Assembly: GCA_024742815.1 (NCBI GenBank)
Contig: JANSXX010000014.1
Coordinates: 34,721-98,720 of the forward strand
Length of the DNA stretch: 64,000 nucleotides
Origin: HXMU1420-13 sp024742815
GTDB lineage: Bacteria; Bacteroidota; Rhodothermia; Balneolales; Balneolaceae
Direction: 5' to 3'
The position numbers were made by a program, and so were the translations under genes. Of this stretch, positions 1 to 8,801 are shown in pieces; within the stretch, counting starts at the first letter, position 1, and each line of letters opens with the position of its first letter. The notes beneath the pieces were generated by a model. It was not told the origin of the DNA. It saw nothing but the letters and a program-made list of their open reading frames with translations, and did no database searches.

Positions 1-2
1 CT

Positions 3-1436
3 CGCTTAGAAGGTCAATTTTCTGGATTCTTTTACCATAAACCTTCAGCTAAATTCTATGTTTTTACAGATCAACTTTCGACAAAACCGATTTATTACTA
101 CTACGATAAAAGAAAGTCTCTTTTTTGCTTTTCTTCTGAATGTAAGTTCATTTCCTCGTTGTTATTCGAGCTAAAACTAGCATGTACTATTAACATCGAT
201 TCATTAAAAATGCTTCTAGGATTTGGTTATTTATTGAATGACAATACTCCAATTAATGAGGCAAAGAAGTTGCCTTATGGATCCATTCTTGAGCTAAACA
301 TGCATTCATTTGATTTGTCAATAAAAAAATATTTTCAAATTTCTAAAGCTCATAATGATTTATCCTTAGAAGAAAATATTTCAAAAATAGATGAACTATT
401 ATTAGAGGCAGTTAGTAACGAATGGAAAATTACAGAATTACATTGCGATGCAAATCTTAGCCATTTAAGTGGTGGTTTAGATTCAAGGGTAAACCTATTA
501 ATAGCCCATGAACTCGGATTTCGAAACTTACATACCATTACTTTTTCACACAAAGGTACATTAGATGAAATAGTGGCTTCAGAAATTGCAAACGATATAC
601 AAACAGTTCATAATTTTTATGAATTAAACGAACAATTTTTACATGCTCCCATCAAGAATTTTATTCAGGCAAATGATGGTGTTAATCTATTTTATAATGC
701 AGCACATACATTTACAGTAACTAATCATTATCAATTACAAAAAGTAGGTGCTGTACATACAGGTCAAATAGGTGATGTGCTATTTGGTTCATTTTCAAAT
801 CGACCACCAATTAATAGAGATTATATTCAAAAGCTTGCTTTTCGCTTTGACCCTGAAATATTTTTTAGCATTAATGATGTAGAAAATTACATTGAGCCAT
901 ACATTAAAGATGGCGGTGCTGAATTGTTTTCATTAGAACAAAGGCAAATAAATGGAACTATGTCTGGAGATAGAATTGTGTCTCATTTAGTAGATCACCT
1001 TTCACCATTTTATAATCGAAAGTTGCTTGAATTTTGTTATTCCATACCCGATCGATTTAAAAAAAATGAACAGATCTATTTGGAATGGTTTAATCGATAT
1101 CATCCGAAAATCTCCGAGTTTAGATGGCAAAAAAACGGGTTCAAACCTACTTCAGCTTTCAAAGTCAGTTATGGTAATCTTCAAAAAAAAGTCTTTAAAA
1201 AATTGTTTTCGTTATTTGGTAGATCTTATCAGAATATGAATCCATTTCAATATTGGTTCGAACAGTCTGATTCCACAATAAAACTATATGATTCTTACAG
1301 AGAAGAAATAAGTACATCCTCAATAGATGACGAACTAAAGCGACTTTTATTAACTACCTATTCTAAAGGCAAAGCCATTGATAAAATGACTGCTATTTCT
1401 GTATTTCACACTATAAAACTATACTCAAAAACCTAA
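3..1436 (+). CDS. Asparagine synthase-like amidotransferase (5' end cut by window)
   Basis: The reading frame is open to the first complete codon of the window, so the gene starts upstream; an internal TTG at 159 is not a credible start. The first ~50 visible residues resemble the end of the class II glutamine amidotransferase domain of asparagine synthetases (the FTDQLSTKPIYYYY and FSSECKFI stretches match the usual 'RD..G.KPLYY' and 'F.SE.K.L' blocks). The ATP-pyrophosphatase synthetase domain follows, with the PP-loop SGGLDSR near bases 469-489. True AsnB enzymes usually end this loop in SS; the SR form is common in asparagine-synthase-like proteins of polysaccharide or peptide loci (family knowledge). 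The C-terminal part is lysine- and phenylalanine-rich. It ends 57 bp before hisS. The real substrate cannot be told from here; the N-terminal cysteine is outside the window. Confidence 0.8.
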   Translation, partial: RLEGQFSGFFYHKPSAKFYVFTDQLSTKPIYYYYDKRKSLFCFSSECKFISSLLFELKLACTINIDSLKMLLGFGYLLNDNTPINEAKKLPYGSILELNMHSFDLSIKKYFQISKAHNDLSLEENISKIDELLLEAVSNEWKITELHCDANLSHLSGGLDSRVNLLIAHELGFRNLHTITFSHKGTLDEIVASEIANDIQTVHNFYELNEQFLHAPIKNFIQANDGVNLFYNAAHTFTVTNHYQLQKVGAVHTGQIGDVLFGSFSNRPPINRDYIQKLAFRFDPEIFFSINDVENYIEPYIKDGGAELFSLEQRQINGTMSGDRIVSHLVDHLSPFYNRKLLEFCYSIPDRFKKNEQIYLEWFNRYHPKISEFRWQKNGFKPTSAFKVSYGNLQKKVFKKLFSLFGRSYQNMNPFQYWFEQSDSTIKLYDSYREEISTSSIDDELKRLLLTTYSKGKAIDKMTAISVFHTIKLYSKT

Positions 1437-1493
1437 GATAAGCTCAGTTTTTGAACCATTGTTACCTTATTTTTGAACAAAAAAATTATTAGA

Positions 1494-2753
1494 ATGGCTA
1501 AAGCCAAATACTCCACCCACCTCGGTATGGTGGACATTTTACCCGGTGAAGTTGAAAAATGGAGAGCTCTAGAAGCAATTATTCACGAAGAGGCTGCTCG
1601 ATATAACTTCGAAGAAATCAGAACTCCGATTATGGAGCAAACCGAACTGATTAAGCGCGGTGTAGGGCAACTTACAGATATTGTTACCAAAGAGATTTTT
1701 GCATTTACAAAGGGTGATAGCCATTATGTGCTTCGGCCGGAATTAACAGCGCCGGTGGTACGCGCATTTGTGCAACATCATTTAGCACAGCGTGGTGGAG
1801 CGCAAAAACTGTACTATATCGGACCAATGTTTCGGGCTGAACGGCCACAGAAAGGTCGACAGCGACAGTTTCACCAATTTGGACTGGAAGTAATTGGCAG
1901 CGATGATCCGATCGCTGATGTAGAATGCATCTCTTTCATGATGCGCATTTACCAACGAATTGGGATCAAAAACTTCACGCTTAAATTGAATTCGGTGGGT
2001 GATCCGGAAAGCCGGGAAGCTTACAAATCGGTATTACGTGAATATCTGCGACCAAATTTCGAGAAGCTTAGTGAACTCTCGAAAACTCGCTTCGAGAAAA
2101 ATCCAATGCGTATTCTCGATTCCAAAGAACCGGAAGATCAGGAGTTTATCCAAAATGCACCGGTAATTAGTGATCATCTCAATGAAGACTCTGCAACGCA
2201 TTTTAATTTGGTGTGCAAGTATTTGGATATGCGTGGCATTGAATATGTAATCGATCCTTTACTCGTTCGCGGAATGGATTATTACACCCGCACTGCTTTT
2301 GAGCTAACCAGTCCTGATTTAGGCTCGCAGGATGCACTTGCCGGCGGTGGCAGGTACGATTTACTGGTAGAAGAAATTGGTGGGCAACCGACTCCCGCCG
2401 TCGGATTTGCAGCAGGAATGGAGCGCTTACTCATTGCCTGCGAAGAACTAGACATAAAACTAGCAGACGAAAAATCGATTGATGTATTTATGGTTTGTTT
2501 AGGTGATGCAGCCAGAGATTGGGTGATTGGCCAGCTTCCTAAATTCCGAGAGCACGGTATTTCTGCAACAATGGACTATAAAGGGCGCTCGATGAAGGCT
2601 CAGATGAAGGAGGCGAATCGACAGAATGCGCGGTTCGCATTTATTGTGGGTGATAATGAACTAGAAGCCGGAAAATTTGTCTTCCGAAACATGATTGAAA
2701 GTACCGAACAGCAGTTATCTGTGGATGAAATTATCGCTCAATTTAAAGACTGA
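1494..2753 (+). CDS. hisS: Histidine--tRNA ligase
   Basis: Cytoplasmic class II aminoacyl-tRNA synthetase that charges tRNA-His. Motif 2 is visible in FRAERPQKGRQRQFHQFG, and the two histidine-specific signatures are LVRGMDYYTRT and GGGRYD, followed by the C-terminal anticodon-binding domain (from about residue 330) with GRSMKAQMKEANRQNARF. The length of 419 residues is normal for the family. I chose the ATG at 1494 because the upstream in-frame TTG at 1473 adds only a basic AT-rich stretch absent from the family. The gene stands alone and converges on the first APC transporter gene with only 15 bp between the two stop codons. Confidence 0.96.
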   Translation: MAKAKYSTHLGMVDILPGEVEKWRALEAIIHEEAARYNFEEIRTPIMEQTELIKRGVGQLTDIVTKEIFAFTKGDSHYVLRPELTAPVVRAFVQHHLAQRGGAQKLYYIGPMFRAERPQKGRQRQFHQFGLEVIGSDDPIADVECISFMMRIYQRIGIKNFTLKLNSVGDPESREAYKSVLREYLRPNFEKLSELSKTRFEKNPMRILDSKEPEDQEFIQNAPVISDHLNEDSATHFNLVCKYLDMRGIEYVIDPLLVRGMDYYTRTAFELTSPDLGSQDALAGGGRYDLLVEEIGGQPTPAVGFAAGMERLLIACEELDIKLADEKSIDVFMVCLGDAARDWVIGQLPKFREHGISATMDYKGRSMKAQMKEANRQNARFAFIVGDNELEAGKFVFRNMIESTEQQLSVDEIIAQFKD

Positions 2754-2768
2754 TTTAAATTGATTTTT

Positions 2769-4856
2769 CTATTCGTACTCAAGTTGAGTTTTGAGCTGAT
2801 CAATGTCTTTGGGGTAGCCTAAAATCGAAAGAATATCGCCGGACTGAAGTTTCGTTTTTCCTTTTGGGATGATAATTTCGCTGTTTCGTTCGATGATGGT
2901 AACCAAACACTCTCCGGGCAAATCAAGATCCATCAGGCGTTTACCGATCCAGTCTTCTACTTTAGTATGTTCAACCAATCGAATATTTATGAATCGCTCG
3001 TCGGTTAATAATACCTGCTTCATCGCCTTTTCGATTTTCGCACTTTTCCAACGCTCGAGGAATCCCTCTGCTTCAATTAGTTCTGCAAGATGGCCAATAA
3101 TTCGCATATGAAGTAGAGGCTTATCTTTTGGTGTGGCTAAGAAAATAATGGCGAATGCCTTTTTCTCTTCTTTATCTAACTTGAAGTCAATTCCCTTGGA
3201 AGAGTGAACCGCAAGCATTTCCGGAATCTTTACCTTATTCAACTGTACGTATTTGAAGAAAACGCCATCTTTCATTTCGATGAAATTATCTTCAAAATCG
3301 GTTAGGTGTGCGCGAAGCATATCACGATCAAGCTTTAATCGCTGATTGAGCATCAATGTGGATCTAAGCATCAACCTTTCGATGTCGGTTTGATCCTCTT
3401 CCACATGCATCATTATTGATCGAGCGATCACTTCCTGATAAGTGAGTGAATTGTTCAGGTTTTTTTCGTTGATGATAGTCATCAATTCGTGCTCCAACGC
3501 TTCATATCGTAGCTGCCCCAATCGCGCATGGATATGATAAATAGCTCCCTGCCGTTTCACGTTTCCATGCGCATAGTAGAAATACCATCCAATACAGAAA
3601 ATTATCAGCGTACCGGTCAATCCAACTGCCAATAATCCCATTTCTGCCACTAACCATAAAGAAATGATCATTCCGGCAATTTGTAACCAAGGATAAAACG
3701 GCGATTTGTAACCAGGTTTATACGCCTCGATTCTACTTTCCCGCATCACAATTACGGACAGATTAAGCAGACAAAACAACAACAATTGAAAAGCACTTGC
3801 CAGTTTCGCTACGGCTTCTACATCAAACAGAAGAAGTACTGCCGCCATGATTAATGTTGTGACAATTACAGCGATATGAGGAGTTTTAAACTTTCCAATG
3901 TTTTGGAAAATTGGGCTTAACAAACCATCGCGACTCATTGCCAACGGATATCGAGAAGCAGACATAATGCCGGCATTTCCGGTTGAAGCAAAAGCAGCGA
4001 TTGCCGCAATAACGATGAGTAATAATCCTACTGACCCGGGCAAGAACGTCATTACCCGCTCGCCAGCATCAGCTACCGGAGTTAGGCTATCGAAAAGTTC
4101 ATCAGCAGGGAGAACCTTAATCATGATAAATACGCCAACTACATACACAACACTTGCAGTAACCAAGGAGAGTATCATACCCAAAGGAATGGAGCGATCA
4201 GGATTTTGAACTTCCTCTGCAATACTTGCTACTTTAGTGAGTCCGGCATACGACACAAAAACCAAACCGATGGTAGCTACAAATCCATTAATACCATTCG
4301 TAAAGAAATTCTGATCTCGAAGTGGTGGCAGGAAATTATCGGTTCCATAAATGAAGTTAAGCCCCATTATGAGGAAGTAAGCCATTATCAGCACCAAAGC
4401 AGCCACTAAAACTCGTTGGAGAACCGCAGTTTCTTTAGCGCCAAATACGTTCAATAATCCAAATGCAAAAGTAAGCACCAACGCCAGCGGAAGCATAGGT
4501 ACATCCACAAAAATTGTGAGATAGGCTCCCATCCCGATTAATGCAAAGGCGCTCTTAAATATTAGTGCGAACCATGAACCAAGCCCTCCTATGGTTCCCA
4601 TTAATGGGCCCAAACTCCTATCTAAAAAATAATAGGCACCGCCGGCTTTAGGCATCGCAGTAGAAAGTTCTGCCACACTAAGCATCGAGGGTAAAATCAA
4701 AAAACCGGCCGCCAAATAAGCAAATGCTACCGAATTCCCCGTTTCCATAGCAGCAATTCCCGGAAGTAGGAAAAACCCTGAACTAAACATAGCCCCCGTA
4801 CTAACAGCGTATACATCAAATACAGTAAGTTTTTTCGATAGCTTATCGTGGCTCAT
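2769..4856 (-). CDS. APC-family permease fused to EIIA-like and RCK_C domains (copy 1)
   Basis: A 695-residue inner-membrane transporter. Residues ~9-430 form an amino acid/polyamine/organocation (AA_permease_2-like) permease with the TM1 signature STGAMFSSGFFLLPG and about twelve hydrophobic segments. A helical linker (~430-480, R-Y-E-A-L-E-H-E-L) leads to a domain at ~485-625 that resembles PTS EIIA type 2 (SSKGIDF, AIIFLATP, HMRIIGHLAELI). The phosphorylatable 'iPHar' block of that fold is FKYVQ here, with Tyr536 where His is expected, so phosphotransfer is unlikely. Residues ~633-695 look like a TrkA_C/RCK_C ligand-binding domain (PGECLVTIIERN, IIPKGKTKLQSGDILSILG). The substrate is not evident, and regulation by a bound ligand is inference. 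The upstream neighbour is a close paralogue on the same strand. Confidence 0.88.
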   Translation of the reverse strand: MSHDKLSKKLTVFDVYAVSTGAMFSSGFFLLPGIAAMETGNSVAFAYLAAGFLILPSMLSVAELSTAMPKAGGAYYFLDRSLGPLMGTIGGLGSWFALIFKSAFALIGMGAYLTIFVDVPMLPLALVLTFAFGLLNVFGAKETAVLQRVLVAALVLIMAYFLIMGLNFIYGTDNFLPPLRDQNFFTNGINGFVATIGLVFVSYAGLTKVASIAEEVQNPDRSIPLGMILSLVTASVVYVVGVFIMIKVLPADELFDSLTPVADAGERVMTFLPGSVGLLLIVIAAIAAFASTGNAGIMSASRYPLAMSRDGLLSPIFQNIGKFKTPHIAVIVTTLIMAAVLLLFDVEAVAKLASAFQLLLFCLLNLSVIVMRESRIEAYKPGYKSPFYPWLQIAGMIISLWLVAEMGLLAVGLTGTLIIFCIGWYFYYAHGNVKRQGAIYHIHARLGQLRYEALEHELMTIINEKNLNNSLTYQEVIARSIMMHVEEDQTDIERLMLRSTLMLNQRLKLDRDMLRAHLTDFEDNFIEMKDGVFFKYVQLNKVKIPEMLAVHSSKGIDFKLDKEEKKAFAIIFLATPKDKPLLHMRIIGHLAELIEAEGFLERWKSAKIEKAMKQVLLTDERFINIRLVEHTKVEDWIGKRLMDLDLPGECLVTIIERNSEIIIPKGKTKLQSGDILSILGYPKDIDQLKTQLEYE

Positions 4857-5006
4857 TCCAAAGAATCTTTTTTAATGCGTGCAATTGTCCTTCCGGCCAA
4901 TAATACACTTATTAATCGATAATACTGATTAGTATCTGTAGTAAATGCTAAAAGCAGCTTTTTGCTGGGGAAAATTAATGAACAGTAAAACTTTAGCAAT
5001 GATTGG

Positions 5007-7097
5007 TTAATAATCAAGCTGTTGTTTTAATACCTCTATGTCTTTTGGATATCCCAGAATGGATAGTACATCACCAGATTTAAGCTTCGTTTTTCCTTTT
5101 GGAATTACAATATCACCATCTCTTTCTATGATAGCGATCAAGCATTCACCGGGCAAACTTACATCCATAATCGCTTTATTGATCCAATCCTCAGATGGAG
5201 TATGCTCCTGAAGACGAACATTTATAAATCGTTCATCTGTGAGTAACACGTTCTTTAAATCTTTTTCATTTTCTGCTTTTTCCCATCTTCCCAGGAATTC
5301 TTCAGCTTCAATCAATTCCGCCAAATGTCCTATGATACGCATATGCAGCAATGGTCTATCTGTCGGGGTTACCAGAAAAATTAAAGCAACTGCCTGTTCT
5401 TCTATGCCTGCCAATTCTATGTTAATTCCCTTCTTGGATTGAATGGCAATCATTTCGGGGATGGCAATGTTATCTGCTTGCACGTATTTGAAGAACACCC
5501 CTTCTTTTAACTTGGTGAAGTTTTTCGATACATCCAGAAGTCTGTCTTTTAAGAAATCCCGCTCTAAATTTAACCTTCGATCTAGCTGAATGGCGGCTTT
5601 GGAAACCAATCGGTTAAAATCTGTTTGTTGATCGGATGCCTGAATCACCGTTGCACGTGCGATCACTTCCTCGTAAGTAAGTGCGCTATTTAGGTTTTTC
5701 TCATTAAAGATGGTCATTAATTCATGTTCCAATGCTTCATATCGAAGCTGACCCAACCTTGCATGGATGTGATAAATGGCTCCCTGACGCTTCACTTTGC
5801 CATGCGAGTAGTAGAAATACCAGCCAATACATACGATGATCATCGTGCCTGTTAGCCCAACGGCAAGTAATCCCATTTCGGCCACTAACCATACCGATAT
5901 AATCATTCCTGCAATTTGCACCCATGGGTACCAAGGCGATTTATAACCCGGCTTGTAAGCCTCGATCTTACTCTCGCGCATCACAATTACCGAGAGATTG
6001 ATCAAAAAGAACAGCAATAACTGAAAGGCACTAGCCAGTTTAGCAACTGCTTCCACATCAAAGAGAAGTAAAACAAGCAGCATTACACCTGTAGTGATTA
6101 ATACAGAAATATGTGGAGTGCCAAACTTTCCAATCTTGCCAATTTTAGCGCTCACCAAATTATCACGACTCATCGCTAACGGATACCGTGAAGCCGACAT
6201 AATTCCGGCATTTCCGGTGGAAGCAAATGCCGCGATTGCAGCAATAACAACTAATAACAATCCCGAATTACCCGGTAGAAAATCGAGAATTACCTTACCG
6301 GCATCTGCAACCGGTGTAAGGCTTGCAAATAACTCATCTGCAGGTAGAACATTCACCATGATATAAACACCGGCTACATACACAACGCTAGCGGTAAGTA
6401 AAGATAGCATCATACCCAAAGGAATTACCTTATCCGGATTTTGAACTTCCTCTGCTATACTCGTGGCTTTGGTAAGTCCTGCATAAGAAACAAAAACTAA
6501 ACCTATGGTAGCTACGAACCCATTAATCCCATTTGTAAAAAAGTTTTGCTCCCTCATTTCGGGCAAGGGATTTTGTGCAATGTACATATAGTTCAAGCCT
6601 TGAATTACAAAAAAGGCCATAATTACCACTAACGAAGCCACTAAAATTCGCTGAAGAAGCGCTGTTTCTTTCGCTCCAAAAATATTGAGCAACCCAAAAG
6701 CGACGGTTAACACCAAGGCAAGAGGTAAGATAGGTAAATCAACAAAGAGCGTTAAGTACGCGCCCATCCCAATAAGAGCGAATGCACTTTTAAAAACTAA
6801 GGCCACCCAGGAGCCTAAGCCACCAATTGTTCCTATTAACGGTCCAAGACTTCTATCCAGAAAATAGTACGTACCTCCGGCTTTGGGCATGGCTGTCGAA
6901 AGTTCCGCAACGCTAAACATAGAAGGTAAAATGAGAAATGCAGCAGCCAAATAAGCTAAATAAACCGCGTTACCGGTTTCCATTGCCGCTAAGCCGGGTA
7001 AAAGAAAAAACCCAGAGCTGAACATTGCACCCGTACTTACCGCGTATAAATCGAAAAGCGTAAGTTTTTTTGATAGTTTTGCCTTAGTACCTGCCAT
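5007..7097 (-). CDS. APC-family permease fused to EIIA-like and RCK_C domains (copy 2)
   Basis: A 696-residue paralogue of the next gene downstream, alignable end to end by eye, with the same three-part layout: permease (~10-430), EIIA-like region (~485-627) and RCK_C (~634-696). The EIIA region again has FKYVQ, with Tyr538 in place of the catalytic histidine, so the loss predates the duplication. Divergence is greatest in the helical linker and the EIIA-like part, while the TM1 region and the IHARLGQLRYEALEHELMT block are almost identical. The 150-bp gap between the two genes could hold its own promoter, so co-transcription is not certain. The two copies may differ in substrate or regulation. 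Confidence 0.88.
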   Translation of the reverse strand: MAGTKAKLSKKLTLFDLYAVSTGAMFSSGFFLLPGLAAMETGNAVYLAYLAAAFLILPSMFSVAELSTAMPKAGGTYYFLDRSLGPLIGTIGGLGSWVALVFKSAFALIGMGAYLTLFVDLPILPLALVLTVAFGLLNIFGAKETALLQRILVASLVVIMAFFVIQGLNYMYIAQNPLPEMREQNFFTNGINGFVATIGLVFVSYAGLTKATSIAEEVQNPDKVIPLGMMLSLLTASVVYVAGVYIMVNVLPADELFASLTPVADAGKVILDFLPGNSGLLLVVIAAIAAFASTGNAGIMSASRYPLAMSRDNLVSAKIGKIGKFGTPHISVLITTGVMLLVLLLFDVEAVAKLASAFQLLLFFLINLSVIVMRESKIEAYKPGYKSPWYPWVQIAGMIISVWLVAEMGLLAVGLTGTMIIVCIGWYFYYSHGKVKRQGAIYHIHARLGQLRYEALEHELMTIFNEKNLNSALTYEEVIARATVIQASDQQTDFNRLVSKAAIQLDRRLNLERDFLKDRLLDVSKNFTKLKEGVFFKYVQADNIAIPEMIAIQSKKGINIELAGIEEQAVALIFLVTPTDRPLLHMRIIGHLAELIEAEEFLGRWEKAENEKDLKNVLLTDERFINVRLQEHTPSEDWINKAIMDVSLPGECLIAIIERDGDIVIPKGKTKLKSGDVLSILGYPKDIEVLKQQLDY

Positions 7098-7343
7098 AAA
7101 TTTTCTGTTTGCACTATGGTTAAAAAAGCTTGTACGAATAGATAAGTAATTTTTTAGAACACTAGTTCCTACTTTTTGATGGAAGTGAAATTATCTCATC
7201 CTGCCTGAAAATATATTACTTAGCCAAATTTTATTCTTCTCAAGCACCAAGATTTTTCAAAATTAGGTGCGAGTATAGCGACCAAAAGACACCGTTCTGT
7301 TTATTGTAACCAGTTATAGCTCGGGATTTTAGAGAATCTTATA

Positions 7344-7376
7344 TGCTTCAAAGTGATTATTACTTCCTTTGAAGCA
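7344..7376. promoter_or_regulatory. 10-bp perfect inverted repeat upstream of lysA
   Basis: TGCTTCAAAG at 7344-7353 is perfectly complemented by CTTTGAAGCA at 7367-7376 around a 13-nt loop. No T-tract follows, so a terminator is unlikely. A regulator site or RNA hairpin for the permease or lysA is inference. It lies about 85 bp upstream of the candidate -7 element. Confidence 0.4.
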
Positions 7377-7460
7377 ACATCAAATCGAATCTACTGTTTA
7401 GAAACCCATTACTAAGTGGATAAATATAGAGCAAAGGCATTATTTCGATAAATCTATTCC

Positions 7461-7468
7461 TATCTTTG
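7461..7468 (+). promoter_or_regulatory. Candidate -7 promoter element for lysA
   Basis: TATCTTTG matches the Bacteroidota -7 consensus TAnnTTTG. The -33 TTTG expected 19 bp upstream is not clearly present (CATT there), so the call is weak. It would give a leader of about 105 nt. Confidence 0.25.
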
Positions 7469-7581
7469 GGCGCCGATTCTTACTATTCGGCAAACTCACT
7501 CAATAATCCTCAAAAACATCTAACCGGTGATATAATTTAGGCACAGGAAAGGTGATGCAGAGAAAATTCGATCATTAAGCT

Positions 7582-8736
7582 ATGTTTCCACAAGAAGTGG
7601 TGGGTGCCTTAAAAAAACATAAGACACCTTTTTACTATTACGACACCGAGCTATTACGAACCACCTTACAGCAAATAAAAACACAAGGCATCGATCGGGG
7701 ATATCGTGTTCACTTTGCATTAAAAGCGAATCATCAACCTAAAATTCTCGAAATTATTCGTGAATATGGATTGGATGCCGATTGCGTAAGCGGTGGTGAG
7801 ATTAAACGCGCACTTGAATGTGGATTTACACCTGATCAGATTGCTTTTGCCGGCGTTGGAAAATCTGACGATGAAATTGAACTCGCTCTCGATTCCAATA
7901 TATTTTGCTTTAATGTTGAGTCGCCGCTCGAGCTTGATGTAATCAATGAATTTGCAATCAAGCATAATAAAACTGCTAATGTTGCCCTTCGCTTAAACCC
8001 CAATGTAAATGCAGAGACGCATCATTATATAACCACGGGATTAAATGAAAATAAGTTTGGGATTCATGAAGATGACCTTGATTCGGTATTAGAGAAAATC
8101 CCTTCTCTTTCAAATATTAAGTTGATTGGTATTCACTTTCACATTGGTTCGCAGATCGTAAAATTTGAACCTTTTGAGCAGTTGTGTACGCGTGCCAATG
8201 ATCTTAATTCTTACATCGAATCGAAAGGGCACACCTTAACTTCCATTAATGTGGGCGGTGGATTTGGCATAAATTACGATGCCCCGAATCAATCTTCTGT
8301 GCCTGATTTTAGGCGATATTTCGAGATTTTCTCGAGTGCAATCAAACTAAAAGAGCATCAAACCTTACATTTTGAATTAGGTCGATCGGTGGTTGGGCAA
8401 TGTGGGAGCTTAATCACCAAAGTGTTGTACACCAAAACCGGCAGAGTAAAAAACTTTGCCGTGGTTGACGCTGGAATGACCGAATTACTTCGCCCGGCAC
8501 TCTATCAAGCGGTGCACAATATTGATGCGTTAACATCCACAAAAGGACAAAAAAAGTATGATGTAGTTGGCCCAATTTGCGAAAGCTCTGATACCTTCAG
8601 AAAAGATCTGGACTTGCCGGAACTTTCGAGAGGTGATCTACTAGCAATACGCAGCTGCGGTGCATACGGCGAGGTAATGCAAAACCACTACAACCTACGA
8701 CCGCGTGTTCAGTCACTTTATTCGGATGAGATATAA
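7582..8736 (+). CDS. lysA: Diaminopimelate decarboxylase
   Basis: PLP-dependent fold-III decarboxylase that converts meso-diaminopimelate to L-lysine, the last step of lysine biosynthesis, in the cytoplasm. The Schiff-base lysine is Lys48 in FALKANHQP. Other family landmarks are HFHIGSQI, the phosphate-binding glycine loop NVGGGFGINY, ELGRSVVGQCG, and the C-terminal CESSDTF and RSCGAYGEVMQNHYNLR, where the first Cys and the Tyr complete the dimeric active site. At 384 residues it is compact but complete. The aspartokinase lysC (18.1 kb) and asd (56-57 kb) lie elsewhere in the window, so the pathway is not clustered. Related carboxynorspermidine decarboxylases are less likely given CESSD and YNLR. 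Confidence 0.92.
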   Translation: MFPQEVVGALKKHKTPFYYYDTELLRTTLQQIKTQGIDRGYRVHFALKANHQPKILEIIREYGLDADCVSGGEIKRALECGFTPDQIAFAGVGKSDDEIELALDSNIFCFNVESPLELDVINEFAIKHNKTANVALRLNPNVNAETHHYITTGLNENKFGIHEDDLDSVLEKIPSLSNIKLIGIHFHIGSQIVKFEPFEQLCTRANDLNSYIESKGHTLTSINVGGGFGINYDAPNQSSVPDFRRYFEIFSSAIKLKEHQTLHFELGRSVVGQCGSLITKVLYTKTGRVKNFAVVDAGMTELLRPALYQAVHNIDALTSTKGQKKYDVVGPICESSDTFRKDLDLPELSRGDLLAIRSCGAYGEVMQNHYNLRPRVQSLYSDEI

Positions 8737-8766
8737 AAAAACAGACTTCCTCTCCAGAAAGTCTGT
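8735..8766 (-). terminator. Intrinsic terminator between lysA and the T9SS operon
   Basis: ACAGACTT (8741-8748) pairs perfectly with AAGTCTGT (8759-8766) around a 10-nt loop. Read on the minus strand the stem is followed by six T residues, so it ends the T9SS operon coming from the right. On the plus strand the following tract is only weakly T-rich, so bidirectional use for lysA is possible but weaker. Confidence 0.75.
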
Positions 8767-8801
8767 CTATTTGGTTTGTTGGGTTCTATTATTTGGGGGA
8801 A

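Larger units (their letters stand above)
7098..7581. other. Intergenic region between divergent APC permease and lysA
   Basis: 484 bp without a credible gene in either direction. It must hold both divergent promoters. It contains a 10-bp perfect inverted repeat (7344-7376, listed separately) and a Bacteroidota-like -7 element TATCTTTG at 7461-7468 facing lysA. No lysine riboswitch fold could be recognised by eye. Confidence 0.6.

Noticed and set aside
1473..1493. Upstream TTG start for hisS
   Set aside because: It adds seven AT-rich codons absent from HisRS proteins; the ATG at 1494 gives the normal N-terminus.
4857..5006. Terminator between the two APC permease genes
   Set aside because: The CAGC-AAAAA-GCTG stem is only 4 bp; too weak to call.
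7098..7581. Lysine riboswitch ahead of lysA
   Set aside because: No L-box-like multi-helix layout could be drawn. Only a single dyad is present, about 200 bp before the start codon.
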